From the NCBI RefSeq assembly GCF_008039615.1, contig NZ_VDUZ01000053.1:1-59577 (forward strand): a DNA stretch of 59,577 nucleotides. The letters are read 5' to 3'. The position numbers were made by a program, and so were the translations under genes. A model generated the notes under the pieces. The model saw nothing but the letters and a program-made list of their open reading frames with translations. It searched no databases and was not told the origin of the DNA. Origin of the DNA: Vineibacter terrae (GTDB lineage: Bacteria > Pseudomonadota > Alphaproteobacteria > Reyranellales > Reyranellaceae). Positions within the stretch are counted from its first letter, which is position 1. Each line of letters starts with the position of its first letter. Below, one piece after another: positions 25,437 through 34,104 of the stretch.

Positions 25437-26858
25437 ATGGCTGCCGATCTCGCAATGATGCCGGCGCACGCGCTGGCGCGGCTGTTCAAGAAGGGCAAGG
25501 CCTCGCCGGTCGAGGCGGCCAAGGCCGCCCTGGCCCGCATCGCGTCGTTCAATCCGGTGCTGAACTGCATGCAGCATGTCGATGCCGACGGCGCGCTCGC
25601 GCAGGCCAAGGCGTCGGAGAAGCGCTGGGCCAAGGGCAAGCCGCTGGGTCCGCTCGACGGCGTGCCGACCACGATCAAGGACATGATCCAGACAAGCGGC
25701 ATGCCCACCCGCATGGGCAGCGCCGCCATCGGTCCCGAGGGACCATGGGAGATCGACGCCCCCGTGACGGCGCGGCTGCGCCAAGCGGGCGCCGTGCTCC
25801 TGGGCAAGACGACGTCGCCGGAATACGGCTGGAAAGGCGTGACCGATTCCAAGCTGTACGGCATCACGCGCAATCCCTGGGACATCCACAAGACGCCGGG
25901 CGGCTCGTCCGGCGGCGGCACGGCGGCCGAAGCCGTGGGCATCGGCAACCTGGCGATGGGCACCGACGGCGCCGGCTCGGTGCGGATCCCCTGCAGCTTC
26001 ACCGGCCTGTTCGGCCTCAAGCCCACCTTCGCGCGCGTGCCGCTCTATCCGCCGTCGGCGCAAGGGACGCTGTCGAACGCCGGCCCGATGACCCGCACGG
26101 TGCGCGATGCGGCGCTGATGATGAATGTCATCGCGCGGCCTGACGTGCGCGACTGGTACGCCATCCCGACCGACGACTCGGAGGACTACCTCAAGGGCCT
26201 CGAGAAGGGCGTGAAGGGCATGCGCATCGCCTACTCGTCCGACCTCGGCTTTGTCGAGAAGGACAAGATCGATCCGGAAGTCGCGAAGTCGGTGGCCAAT
26301 GCCGCCAGGATGTTCAAGAAGCTCGGCGCCAAGGTCGTCGAAGCCAGCCCCAAGCTGGGCGGACTGGATCCGCGCGACATCGAGAACGTCCACTGGACGA
26401 GCAACTTCAGCGTCATGCTCAAGAGCTTCCCGCCCGAGAAGCAGGCCTTGATGGATCCCGGGCTGCTGCGCGCCGCCGAGCATGGCTCGCGCCATTCGCT
26501 GGAGGCCTATATCCGCGCCGGTCACCAGCGCGTGCAGCTGGGCGTGATCTTCAATCACTTCTTCGAGGACTACGACCTGCTGCTGACGCCGACGATGCCG
26601 ATGCCGACCTTCAACGTCGGCGAGCCGGCAGCCTGGGGCGGTGACGGCCTCGACATCGGCTGGACGCCATTCACGCTCACGTTCAACCTGACGCGCCACC
26701 CCGCCGCCACCATCCCCTGCGGCACGACCAAAGCCGGCCTGCCGATCGGCCTGCAGATCGTGGGCCCGCTCTACGCCGATGCCCGCGTGCTGCGCGCCGC
26801 CCATGCCTTCGAGGAAGAGATGCCGATCGCCCCGCCGCCAATGGCAGCACGATCGTAG
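25437..26858 (+). CDS. Amidase (amidase signature family), second of a pair
   Basis: A 473-residue paralog of the preceding amidase. It shares the N-terminal KGKASPVEA block and has Lys in TTIKDMI, cis-Ser in GGSSGGGTAA and the nucleophile in GTDGAGSVRIPCSF. Its C-terminal half contains HFFEDYDLLLTPTMPMP. AGGGGGAGCAAGC precedes ATG 25437. The tandem pair has diverged substantially, which points to old duplication and different substrates. Transcription likely ends in the inverted-repeat block that follows. Confidence 0.92.
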   Translation: MAADLAMMPAHALARLFKKGKASPVEAAKAALARIASFNPVLNCMQHVDADGALAQAKASEKRWAKGKPLGPLDGVPTTIKDMIQTSGMPTRMGSAAIGPEGPWEIDAPVTARLRQAGAVLLGKTTSPEYGWKGVTDSKLYGITRNPWDIHKTPGGSSGGGTAAEAVGIGNLAMGTDGAGSVRIPCSFTGLFGLKPTFARVPLYPPSAQGTLSNAGPMTRTVRDAALMMNVIARPDVRDWYAIPTDDSEDYLKGLEKGVKGMRIAYSSDLGFVEKDKIDPEVAKSVANAARMFKKLGAKVVEASPKLGGLDPRDIENVHWTSNFSVMLKSFPPEKQALMDPGLLRAAEHGSRHSLEAYIRAGHQRVQLGVIFNHFFEDYDLLLTPTMPMPTFNVGEPAAWGGDGLDIGWTPFTLTFNLTRHPAATIPCGTTKAGLPIGLQIVGPLYADARVLRAAHAFEEEMPIAPPPMAARS

Positions 26859-27029
26859 CCCCCTCCCCCGCGGAGGCACTGCGGATCTGGCGTACCCTCC
26901 CCCAACGCAGTTGGGGGAGGTGGCCAAAGGCCGGAGGGGGAGCCGACGTGGTCTATGTAGCTGAGACCACGTCGGCTCCCCTCCGCCCCTTCGGGGCACC
27001 TCCCCAGCAAAGCTGGGGAGGAAGAAAAA
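26859..27029. repeat. Compound inverted repeat, family E
   Basis: Contains an exact 17-bp inverted pair GGGAGCCGACGTGGTCT (26938-26954) and its complement (26964-26980), flanked by CTCCCCCAACGCAGTTGGGGGAG near 26897-26920 and CCTCCCCAGCAAAGCTGGGGAGG near 27000-27022, the last followed by AAGAAAAAA. On the minus strand the T-rich run lies on the upstream side of that hairpin, beyond the gluQ stop. It fills the gap between convergent genes ending at 26858 and 27032. Confidence 0.8.
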
Positions 27030-27031
27030 AG

Positions 27032-27880
27032 TCAGTCGAACCCCGCGCGCTTTCGCACATCGGCCGTCGCGGCGCCTGCCTCGCGCAGCGCGCGCAGGGT
27101 CAGGGACTGGTCGCGCTTGGCGAAACGGCGGCCCTGCGCGTCGGTCAGCAGCCGATGATGGGCGTAGCGCGGCGTCTCGTAGCCCAGCAGCCGCTGCAGC
27201 AGGCCGTGCACGTGCGTGGCGGGCAGAAGGTCGATGCCGCGCGAGACCAGGGTGACGCCCTGGAGGTGATCGTCGACGGTGACGGCGAGGTGATAGCTGG
27301 TCGGGGTGTCCTTGCGCGCGATCACGACATCGCCGTGCAGCCCGGGCTCGCCGTCGATCCAGCCGCTGCCTTCCTCGAAGAACCGGTACGGGCCGGCGCG
27401 GTCGGCGGCCTTGGCGCAGTCCAGGCGCAGCGCGAACTCGGCGCCGGCCTTGACGCGCGCGCGCCGCTCGGCCGGGGCCAGCCCGCGGCACGTGCCGGGA
27501 TAGAGCGGGCCATCCGGGCCGTGCGGCGCGCTCTGCGCCGCCGCGATCTCGCGCGCGATGTCGGCGCGCGTGCAGAAGCAGGGATAGACGACGCCCATGT
27601 CCTGCAGGCGGTCGAGCGCCGCGCCATAGTCGGCGAAATGATCCGACTGCCGCCGCACATCGCCGTCCCAGTCGAGGCCGAGCCAGGCCAGGTCGTCGAG
27701 GATGGCGGCCTCGAACTCGGGCTTGCAGCGGCGGATGTCGATATCCTCGATGCGCAGCAGGAAACGCCCGCCTGCGTCCCGCGCCCGGTGCCATGCCGTC
27801 AGCGCCGAGAAGGCATGCCCGAGGTGGAGGTAGCCCGTCGGGCTGGGGGCGAAGCGGGTGATCAACGGCAGGGGCATCAT
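27032..27880 (-). CDS. gluQ: Glutamyl-Q tRNA(Asp) synthetase
   Basis: A 282-residue truncated GluRS-like enzyme that attaches glutamate to queuosine at position 34 of tRNA(Asp). It has the class I HIGH-type motif HLGH at residues 19-22 within RFAPSPTGYLHLGH, the zinc-site cysteines in YPCFCTRADI and YPGTCRG, and the KMSKS-type loop RRFAKRDQS. The anticodon-binding domain of GluRS is absent, as expected for YadB/GluQ. Two adjacent ATG codons start it (27880 and 27877). It is divergent from the DNA glycosylase gene by about 110 bp. Confidence 0.95.
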   Translation of the reverse strand: MMPLPLITRFAPSPTGYLHLGHAFSALTAWHRARDAGGRFLLRIEDIDIRRCKPEFEAAILDDLAWLGLDWDGDVRRQSDHFADYGAALDRLQDMGVVYPCFCTRADIAREIAAAQSAPHGPDGPLYPGTCRGLAPAERRARVKAGAEFALRLDCAKAADRAGPYRFFEEGSGWIDGEPGLHGDVVIARKDTPTSYHLAVTVDDHLQGVTLVSRGIDLLPATHVHGLLQRLLGYETPRYAHHRLLTDAQGRRFAKRDQSLTLRALREAGAATADVRKRAGFD

Positions 27881-27991
27881 CCGTCATTCCGAACGCAGCG
27901 CGAAATCTTCTTCGATGGCGCTGGATGCGTCCACCACGCAGCTTGCGCGCTGCGCGCCGCAGCCCCTTAGCACCGGCGGCTCGCCCGTGCT

Positions 27992-28837
27992 ATGTCGGCG
28001 GGCATGAGCATTCCGTTCCGGCTCGACGAGGCGCGCCTGCGCGAGGGCATGGACTACTTGGCGCAGCTCGATCCGCGCTTCGCCGAAGCACGCGCGACAT
28101 ACGGCGATCCGCCGCTGCGCACGGCCGAGGAAGGCTTCAGCGCGCTGCTGCGCTCGATCATCGGCCAGCAGGTCTCGGTGTTCGCGGCACGCAGCATCTG
28201 GGACCGTGTCGCCACGGCGGTCGATCCGGTGACGCCGCAGAACGTGCTGCGGCTGTCGGACGAGGAGCTGCGCGCCTGCGGGCTCAGCAACAACAAGGTC
28301 AAGTTCGCGCGCGCCCTGGCGCTGGACACGGTCGAAGGCCGCATCGTCTTCGAGGACCTGCCGGCGCTGGACGACGAGTCGCTGGTGTCGGCGCTGACCC
28401 AGGCCAAGGGCATCGGCCGCTGGACGGCGGAGATCTACATGATGTTCGCGCTCGGCCGGCCCGACGTCATGCCGGCGAACGATCTCGGCCTGCTGGTGGC
28501 GGTCCAGCATCTGCTGAAGCTGCGGCAGCGCCCCGAGCCCGAGCGGCTGCTGAAGCTCAGCAAGCCGTGGCGGCCATGGCGCACCGTGGCCGCGCTGTTC
28601 CTTTGGCATTTCCGGCGCAACATGCCGGATTTCAGCAGCAGCCCCGCGGCCCAGGCGCGACGCGAGGCCGAGCGGCTGGCCCGCGAGGAGCGCAAGGCGG
28701 CGCGCCTGGCTAAGGCCGCGGCGCAGCCGGCGCCACCGGCCGCGGCAGCCAGGAAAGCCGCCGCCAAGAAGCGCACCGTCGCCGCCAGCCGCCGCAAGCA
28801 GCTGCAACGGGCGGCGCCCGGCGGAAAAGCGCGATGA
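27992..28837 (+). CDS. AlkA-like DNA-3-methyladenine glycosylase II
   Basis: A 281-residue HhH-GPD base-excision enzyme. The core has FSALLRSIIGQQVS, the helix-hairpin-helix at about 133-152 (TQAKGIGRWTAEIYMMF) and the catalytic Asp164 in MPANDLGL. It excises alkylated purines. The last 60 residues are a low-complexity Lys/Arg/Ala tail resembling histone H1-like DNA-binding tails, unusual for AlkA and probably non-specific. The N-terminal Ada-like domain of AlkA is lacking. ATG 27992 or 28004 may start it. Two other alkylation-repair genes lie at 47222-48531. Confidence 0.9.
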   Translation: MSAGMSIPFRLDEARLREGMDYLAQLDPRFAEARATYGDPPLRTAEEGFSALLRSIIGQQVSVFAARSIWDRVATAVDPVTPQNVLRLSDEELRACGLSNNKVKFARALALDTVEGRIVFEDLPALDDESLVSALTQAKGIGRWTAEIYMMFALGRPDVMPANDLGLLVAVQHLLKLRQRPEPERLLKLSKPWRPWRTVAALFLWHFRRNMPDFSSSPAAQARREAERLAREERKAARLAKAAAQPAPPAAAARKAAAKKRTVAASRRKQLQRAAPGGKAR

Positions 28838-28850
28838 ATAACCAGCCCCA

Positions 28851-28881
28851 CCGTCATCCCGAGCGCAGCGAGGGATGACGG
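28851..28881. repeat. Palindromic repeat, family A, minimal 31-bp form
   Basis: CCGTCATCCC and GGGATGACGG flank GAGCGCAGCGA. It looks like a family A element in which the central part has been deleted, leaving one arm with its terminal complement. It lies between co-directional genes. Confidence 0.75.
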
Positions 28882-28904
28882 GCAGAGCCCTTGAGAGAGG
28901 CACG

Positions 28905-29567
28905 ATGTTCGAGCTCGAAGGTCCCTCGCATCCGCCGGCCTCCGGCAAGCCGCCCAAGAAGCTGATCATCCTGCTGCACGGCTACGGCGCCGACGGCGCC
29001 GACCTGATCGGGCTGGCCGAGCCGCTGGCGCCGCTGCTGCCCGATGCCGTGTTCCATGCGCCCAATGCGCCCTATCCCTGCGACGGCAACCCGTTCGGCT
29101 ATCAATGGTTCGGTATCTCGCAGCTCGACCCGAATCTGATGTTCGCCGGCACGCGCGGCGCGGCACCCTTCGCCGAGGCGTTCCTCGACGCAAGGCTGCA
29201 GGAGTACGGCCTGACGGAAGCCGACACCGCCCTGATCGGCTTCTCCCAGGGCACGATGATGTCGCTGCACATCGGCCTGCGCCGCGAGCGGCCGGTGGCC
29301 GGCATCGTGGGCTTCTCCGGCGTGCTGGCCGGCATGGAGTCGCTGCAGGACGAGATCCGCTCGCGCCCGCCGGTGCTGCTGGTGCACGGTGATGCCGACG
29401 AGCTGATTCCGGTGCAGTTGATGGATCGCACCGAGAAGGCGCTGAAGGCAAGTGGCGTGCCGGTCGAGTCGCATGTCGCGCGCGGCGTCGGCCACGGCAT
29501 CGACCAGACCGGCCTGCAGCTCTGTGCCCGATTCCTGCTACACGTCCTGGGAGGCCGTGCGCCATGA
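28905..29567 (+). CDS. Carboxylesterase/phospholipase family alpha/beta hydrolase
   Basis: A 220-residue esterase of the YpfH/carboxylesterase 2 type. It has LLHGYGADGADL at the oxyanion region, nucleophile Ser114 in GFSQGTMMS, the acid in HGDADELIP and the His in GVGHGID, a complete triad. ATG 28905 has GAGAGAGG upstream. It overlaps the next gene by 4 bp (ATGA at 29564), so it forms a coupled run with the beta-lactamase-fold hydrolase and the acetyltransferase. The natural ester is unknown. Confidence 0.92.
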   Translation: MFELEGPSHPPASGKPPKKLIILLHGYGADGADLIGLAEPLAPLLPDAVFHAPNAPYPCDGNPFGYQWFGISQLDPNLMFAGTRGAAPFAEAFLDARLQEYGLTEADTALIGFSQGTMMSLHIGLRRERPVAGIVGFSGVLAGMESLQDEIRSRPPVLLVHGDADELIPVQLMDRTEKALKASGVPVESHVARGVGHGIDQTGLQLCARFLLHVLGGRAP

Positions 29568-30835
29568 GCACGATGATCAACGAGAAGGTCGGCGACGGCG
29601 TCGCCGTGGCCGGCACGGTCGCTGCCGGCTTCGAGCCGGTGGCCGAGCAGTTCATCGAGAATTTCCGCAGCCGCGGCGAGCTCGGCGCCTCGGCGTGCCT
29701 GACGGTCGGCGGCGAGATCAAGCTCGACCTGTGGGGCGGGGTCGCCGACGGCAAGGCCGGCCGCGCCTGGGACCGCGACACGGTGTCGATCATCTTCTCC
29801 TGCACCAAGGGCGCGACGGCGCTGTGCGCCCATGTGCTTGCCAGCCGCGGCCAGCTCGACATCGATGCGCCGGTCGCGGAGATCTGGCCGGAGTTCGCGC
29901 AGCACGGCAAGGAGCGCGTCACAACGCGCATGATGCTGGACCATTCGTCGGCGGTGCCGGCGCTGCGCGCCGCGGTGAAGCCCGACGGCCCTTACGACTG
30001 GGCCTACATGACCGAGCGCCTGGCGGCCGAGGAGCCGTTCTGGGAGCCGGGCACGCGCAACGGCTACCACGGCTTCACCTTCGGCTGGACCGTGGGCGAG
30101 ATCGTGCGGCGCGTGTCGGGCAAGTCGCTGGGCGCCTTCTTCCAGGACGAGATCGCACGGCCGCTGGGGCTGGATTTCTGGATCGGCCTGCCGGAGGCGA
30201 TCGAGCCGCGCGTGGCGCCGATCGTGCCTTATGTCTACGCCGCCAACGAGGCCAGGACGCCGTTCATGACGGCGCTGGCCAAGGAGCCGAAATCCATCCC
30301 GTCGCTGTTCTTCTTCAACAACGGCCGCTGGCGCAGCGGCGGCGCCAACAGCCGCGAGGGGCATGCCGCAGAGATCGGCGCCGCCAACGGCATCACCAAC
30401 GCGCGCGGGCTTGCCGGCATGTACGCGCCGCTGGCCAATGGCGGCGCGCTCAATGGCGTGCGGCTGGTCGACGCGACGACCTTGGCGCGCATGGGCGAAG
30501 TATCGATGGCGACCCATTTCGACGCCACCCTCTACATCCCCACCCGCTTCGCGCTGGGCTTCATGAAGTCGATGGACAACCGCAAGCGCAGCATGGGCGC
30601 GACGCTGTGGGGCGAGGACTGCGACAGCGTCATCCTCGGCGCGCCGGCCTTCGGCCATGTCGGCGCCGGCGGCTCGCTGGGGTTCGCCGACCCGGCCTGC
30701 GGCCTGTCGTTCGGCTACACCATGAGCAAGATGGGCCCCGGCATCCTGCTCAACGCGCGCGGACAAGCCCTGGTCGACGCCGCCTACCGCGCGCTCGGCT
30801 ATCGTTCCAAGGACGCCGGCGTCTGGCTGCGATGA
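29564..30835 (+). CDS. Serine beta-lactamase-fold hydrolase (class C-like/EstB)
   Basis: A 423-residue protein of the beta-lactamase/penicillin-binding family (PF00144). The S-x-x-K motif is Ser79-Cys-Thr-Lys82 within IIFSCTKGATAL. No signal peptide is seen, so it is cytoplasmic and more likely an esterase (EstB or LACTB-like) than an antibiotic-degrading enzyme. The C-terminal region has HVGAGGSLGFADP, where the HxG motif stands in place of KTG, as in esterases. It is translationally coupled on both sides (ATGA overlaps). Confidence 0.9.
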   Translation: MSTMINEKVGDGVAVAGTVAAGFEPVAEQFIENFRSRGELGASACLTVGGEIKLDLWGGVADGKAGRAWDRDTVSIIFSCTKGATALCAHVLASRGQLDIDAPVAEIWPEFAQHGKERVTTRMMLDHSSAVPALRAAVKPDGPYDWAYMTERLAAEEPFWEPGTRNGYHGFTFGWTVGEIVRRVSGKSLGAFFQDEIARPLGLDFWIGLPEAIEPRVAPIVPYVYAANEARTPFMTALAKEPKSIPSLFFFNNGRWRSGGANSREGHAAEIGAANGITNARGLAGMYAPLANGGALNGVRLVDATTLARMGEVSMATHFDATLYIPTRFALGFMKSMDNRKRSMGATLWGEDCDSVILGAPAFGHVGAGGSLGFADPACGLSFGYTMSKMGPGILLNARGQALVDAAYRALGYRSKDAGVWLR

Positions 30836-31320
30836 GCGACGCGACGATCCGGCGTGCGACCGGGGCGGACCGGCCCTGGCTGATCACCGCGATGGCCGGG
30901 ATCAGCGACCACGAGCACGCGCTGCACGATTCGCGCCGGCCCGGCGCCGACTGCGCCGAGGCCTACCTGACACAGATCGAAGCAGCCATCACCGCCCAGG
31001 GCGGCGCCATCCTGGTCGCGGCGCGCGGCGAGGAGCGGCTGGGCTGCATCGCCTTCCATGTCGCCCGCGAGGTCAACGCCGCCCAGACGCCGGACTCCAA
31101 CGTCTACGGCTATGTGTCGGACCTCTATGTCGCGCCGGCGGCGCGGCGCCAAGGCTTGGCCAGCCGGCTGCTCGCCGAAGCCGAGCGCCATTTCCGGGAT
31201 GCCGGGCTGCGGCGCATGCGCATCGGTTCGCTGGCGGCCAACGCCTCGGCCGTGGGCGCCTACCACCGGTTCGGGTTCGAAGCCTACGAAGTGGTGCTGG
31301 AGAAGCGCCTGGTCCCGTGA
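30832..31320 (+). CDS. GNAT family N-acetyltransferase
   Basis: A 162-residue acetyltransferase. The acetyl-CoA pyrophosphate-binding loop is RRQGLASRLL, preceded by the beta-strand VSDLYVAPAA, and the C-terminal strand has YHRFGFEAYEVVLEK, the usual GNAT end. The ATG overlaps the stop of the upstream hydrolase. The acceptor substrate is unknown. Confidence 0.9.
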   Translation: MSDATIRRATGADRPWLITAMAGISDHEHALHDSRRPGADCAEAYLTQIEAAITAQGGAILVAARGEERLGCIAFHVAREVNAAQTPDSNVYGYVSDLYVAPAARRQGLASRLLAEAERHFRDAGLRRMRIGSLAANASAVGAYHRFGFEAYEVVLEKRLVP

Positions 31321-31344
31321 CGCAGGGTCGCCGATGACCGCTCT

Positions 31345-31430
31345 GTCATCCCGAGCGTAGCGAGGGATCTCCTGCGGCAAGGCGCACGGTGCGCCATTCG
31401 CGGGAGATCCCTCGCTACGCTCGGGATGAC
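31345..31430. repeat. Palindromic repeat, family A
   Basis: Inverted repeat with arms GTCATCCCGAGCGTAGCGAG and CTCGCTACGCTCGGGATGAC around a core with GGCGCACGGTGCGCCATTCG. It lies between the acetyltransferase gene and the co-directional ABC operon, upstream of that operon's start. Confidence 0.9.
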
Positions 31431-31565
31431 GGTAGGGGCATATGCGAATGCCCTGGGATGACAAGGAAGTCCTGTGACCGGCGCCAGCCGGCCAAGTCCT
31501 ATCGACGGCCGCAGCCCTTCGCGTATGATGACCGCCGCTGCGATCGAATCCACGCGAGGGCCGAC

Positions 31566-32543
31566 ATGATCAGGACCTTGGGGCTGGCGCTGGCTGCGGC
31601 CATGGGATTGCTGGGCGTATCGACGGCGTCGGCGCAGCCGACGATCCGGGTCGGCTGGACCATCCCGGCCGAGGAATCGAAATACTGGATGATGCGGCGG
31701 CCCGACCAGTTCCCCGAGCTGGGCAAGAGCTACAAGGTCGAATGGGTGCAGTTCCAGGGCACCGCGCCGATGGTCCAGGCGATGGCGGCCGGGGCGCTCG
31801 ACTGCTCGACGCAGGGCGTGCTGTCGATGGCGCAGGGCGCCATCCAGGCCAACCTGCAGACCTACATCGTGGCCCAGCATGTGGGCGAGAAGCCCGGCAG
31901 CTTCTCGGTCTACTGGGCGGTGAAGGACGACTCGCCGATCAAGACTGTCGCCGACATGAAGGGCCGCAGCGTCGGCATCAACGTGTTCGGCTCCGGAATC
32001 TATGGCCCGATGGCGCTTCTGCTGAAGCGGCACGGCGTCGATGCAGAGAAGGACATCAAGCTGGTCGAGACGGGATTCCCGGCCTCGGAGGATGCGATCC
32101 GCGGCGGCCGCGTCGATGTCGGCGTGCTGAACCAGCCGTTCGCGGCGCGGGCCGAGGCCAAGGGCGGCCTGCGCAAGCTGTTTTCGCTGTCCGACCAGCA
32201 GCAGAACATCGTGCACATCATGGATGTCTGCCGGAAGGACTTCGTCGACAGGAACCCCGAGCTTGCCCGCCGCTACGTGCGCGACCTCACGGCCGGCATG
32301 GCCAAGGCGCTGGCCAACCGCGACGAGACGCTGAAGGTCGTCTCGGAAGTGACCAAGGCGCCGATCCAGGTGCTCGACACCTACCTGCTCAAGCCGAACG
32401 ACTTCGCGCGCGAGCCGGGCGCCAAGCCGAACTTCGAGGGCATCCAGGCCATGCTCGACATCTATGCCGAAACCGGCATGCTGTCCAAGAAGCTGGACGC
32501 CACGGCGTTCCGGCATCCCACGATCGTCGCGCCGCTGGAATAA
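31566..32543 (+). CDS. NitT/TauT-type ABC transporter solute-binding protein
   Basis: A 325-residue periplasmic protein with a Sec signal peptide (ALAAAMGLLGVSTASAQ, cleavage near residue 24) and the NMT1/SsuA-like fold. Landmarks are QGTAPMVQAMAAGALDC near residue 60, GRSVGINVFGSG and SEDAIRGGRVDVGVLNQP. Such proteins bind sulfonates, nitrate, thiamine precursors or aromatic acids. It begins a four-gene importer operon; the ATPase follows after 14 bp. A family A repeat lies upstream. The ring-cleavage enzyme encoded just after the operon hints at a heteroaromatic ligand; this is inference. Confidence 0.92.
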   Translation: MIRTLGLALAAAMGLLGVSTASAQPTIRVGWTIPAEESKYWMMRRPDQFPELGKSYKVEWVQFQGTAPMVQAMAAGALDCSTQGVLSMAQGAIQANLQTYIVAQHVGEKPGSFSVYWAVKDDSPIKTVADMKGRSVGINVFGSGIYGPMALLLKRHGVDAEKDIKLVETGFPASEDAIRGGRVDVGVLNQPFAARAEAKGGLRKLFSLSDQQQNIVHIMDVCRKDFVDRNPELARRYVRDLTAGMAKALANRDETLKVVSEVTKAPIQVLDTYLLKPNDFAREPGAKPNFEGIQAMLDIYAETGMLSKKLDATAFRHPTIVAPLE

Positions 32544-32557
32544 TCGCCTTCACGGCA

Positions 32558-33331
32558 ATGATCGCGATCGAAGCGGTTTCCAAGACCTTCGAGACCGAGA
32601 AGAGACGCCGCTTGCCGGCCCTCTGCGACATCTCGCTCGCGGTCGCGGCCGGCGAGTTCGTCTCGATCCTCGGGCCCTCGGGTTGCGGGAAATCGACGCT
32701 GCTCTACATCGTGGGCGGCTTCGTCGCGCCTTCCGCCGGCGCCGTGACGGTGAACGGCCAGCGCGTCACCGGCCCCAGCCCCGACCGCGGGCCGGTGTTC
32801 CAGGAATTCGCGCTGTTTCCGTGGAAGACTGTGCTGGGCAACGTCATGTACGGCCTGCAGCGGCAGGGCGTCGCCAGGCAGCAGGCGCTGGCGCGGGCGC
32901 GCGAGCTGATCGCTATGGTGCACCTCGCCGGCTACGAGAACCTCTATCCCAAGGAGCTTTCCGGCGGCATGAAGCAGCGTGTTGCCATCGCGCGCACGCT
33001 CGCCTACCGGCCCAGCATCCTGCTGATGGACGAGCCGTTCGGCGCGCTCGATGCCCATACCCGCACGCGCCTGCAGAACGACCTGCTCGACATCTGGGAA
33101 CGCGACCGCAAGACGGTGCTGTTCGTCACGCACAGCGTCGAGGAGGCGGTGTTCCTGTCCGACCGGGTGGTGACGATGACCCGCGCGCCCGGCCGCCTCA
33201 AGCAGATCATCGCCATCGACCTGCCGCGGCCGCGCAGCCGCGCCGCACTGCTGCTCGACCGCCGCTTCCAGGACTATGTGGTGGGCATCGAGCGGCTGAT
33301 GGACAGCGCCGATTCCGGCGCGCCGGCATGA
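32558..33331 (+). CDS. NitT/TauT-type ABC transporter ATP-binding protein
   Basis: A 257-residue ABC ATPase with Walker A GPSGCGKST at residues 39-47, Q-loop VFQEFALFPW, signature LSGGMKQRVAIA and Walker B ILLMDEPFGALD, plus the switch His in FVTHSVEEAV. The sequence is typical of the SsuB/TauB branch. It starts at ATG 32558 shortly after the solute-binding protein and overlaps the first permease by 4 bp. It powers uptake of the ligand of the preceding binding protein. Confidence 0.95.
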   Translation: MIAIEAVSKTFETEKRRRLPALCDISLAVAAGEFVSILGPSGCGKSTLLYIVGGFVAPSAGAVTVNGQRVTGPSPDRGPVFQEFALFPWKTVLGNVMYGLQRQGVARQQALARARELIAMVHLAGYENLYPKELSGGMKQRVAIARTLAYRPSILLMDEPFGALDAHTRTRLQNDLLDIWERDRKTVLFVTHSVEEAVFLSDRVVTMTRAPGRLKQIIAIDLPRPRSRAALLLDRRFQDYVVGIERLMDSADSGAPA

Positions 33332-34104
33332 CCCGGCCGGTCTCGGCGCTGGCCGCCGTCATCGCCGCTGCCGGGCTGCTGGCTGCCTGGGAGCTTGCGG
33401 CATGGCTTGCCGGCATCGACGGCTTTCCGCCGGCGTCGCGGGCGCTGGCGCAGATCCCGCGGATCCTGACGGACGGCGAAGCGCTGCTCGATATCGCCGC
33501 TTCGGTGCAGCGCATGGCGGTCGGGTTCGTCCTGGGGGTGGCGGCCGCGGTGCCGATCGGCCTCACGATGGGCCGCAGCCGGCATGTCGCGGCCTTCTTC
33601 AACCCGCTGCTGATGATGATCTATCCGGTGCCGAAGGCGGCGCTGATGCCGATCATCATGCTCTGGCTCGGCGTCGGCGATGCATCGAAGACGCTGGTGA
33701 TCTTCCTCGGTGTCACCCTGCCGGTCATCTATCACAGCTATCAGGGCAGCCGGGCGGTCGAGCAGAAGATGCTGTGGTCCGCTGCCGCCATGGGCATGGG
33801 CGGCCTCTCGCGGCTGGTGCGTATCGTGCTGCCGGCGGCGTTGCCCGAAATCCTGGTCGGCTGCCGCACCGGGCTGGTGCTGGCGCTGATCACCATGGTC
33901 ACCAGCGAGATGATCGCGCGCCAGGCCGGCCTGGGAAACATCCTGTTCAACGCGCTGGACATGGCCCAGTACGACACGGTCTACGCCATGATCGTGATCG
34001 TCGGCGTGCTGGGCTTCGTGCTCGATGCCGCCTTCGAGCGCCTGCGCGCCCGGCTGGTGGCGTGGGCGGCGCCGTCGCACGCGATCATCGCGGGCACCAC
34101 ATGA
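33328..34104 (+). CDS. NitT/TauT-type ABC transporter permease 1
   Basis: A 258-residue inner-membrane permease with about six helices. The EAA loop that docks on the ATPase is SAAAMGMGGLSRLVRIVLPA, followed by LPEILVGCRTGL, the SsuC/TauC pattern. ATG 33328 overlaps the ATPase stop by 4 bp and its own stop overlaps the second permease, so the operon is translationally coupled. With the next gene it would form a heterodimeric channel. Confidence 0.94.
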   Translation: MTRPVSALAAVIAAAGLLAAWELAAWLAGIDGFPPASRALAQIPRILTDGEALLDIAASVQRMAVGFVLGVAAAVPIGLTMGRSRHVAAFFNPLLMMIYPVPKAALMPIIMLWLGVGDASKTLVIFLGVTLPVIYHSYQGSRAVEQKMLWSAAAMGMGGLSRLVRIVLPAALPEILVGCRTGLVLALITMVTSEMIARQAGLGNILFNALDMAQYDTVYAMIVIVGVLGFVLDAAFERLRARLVAWAAPSHAIIAGTT

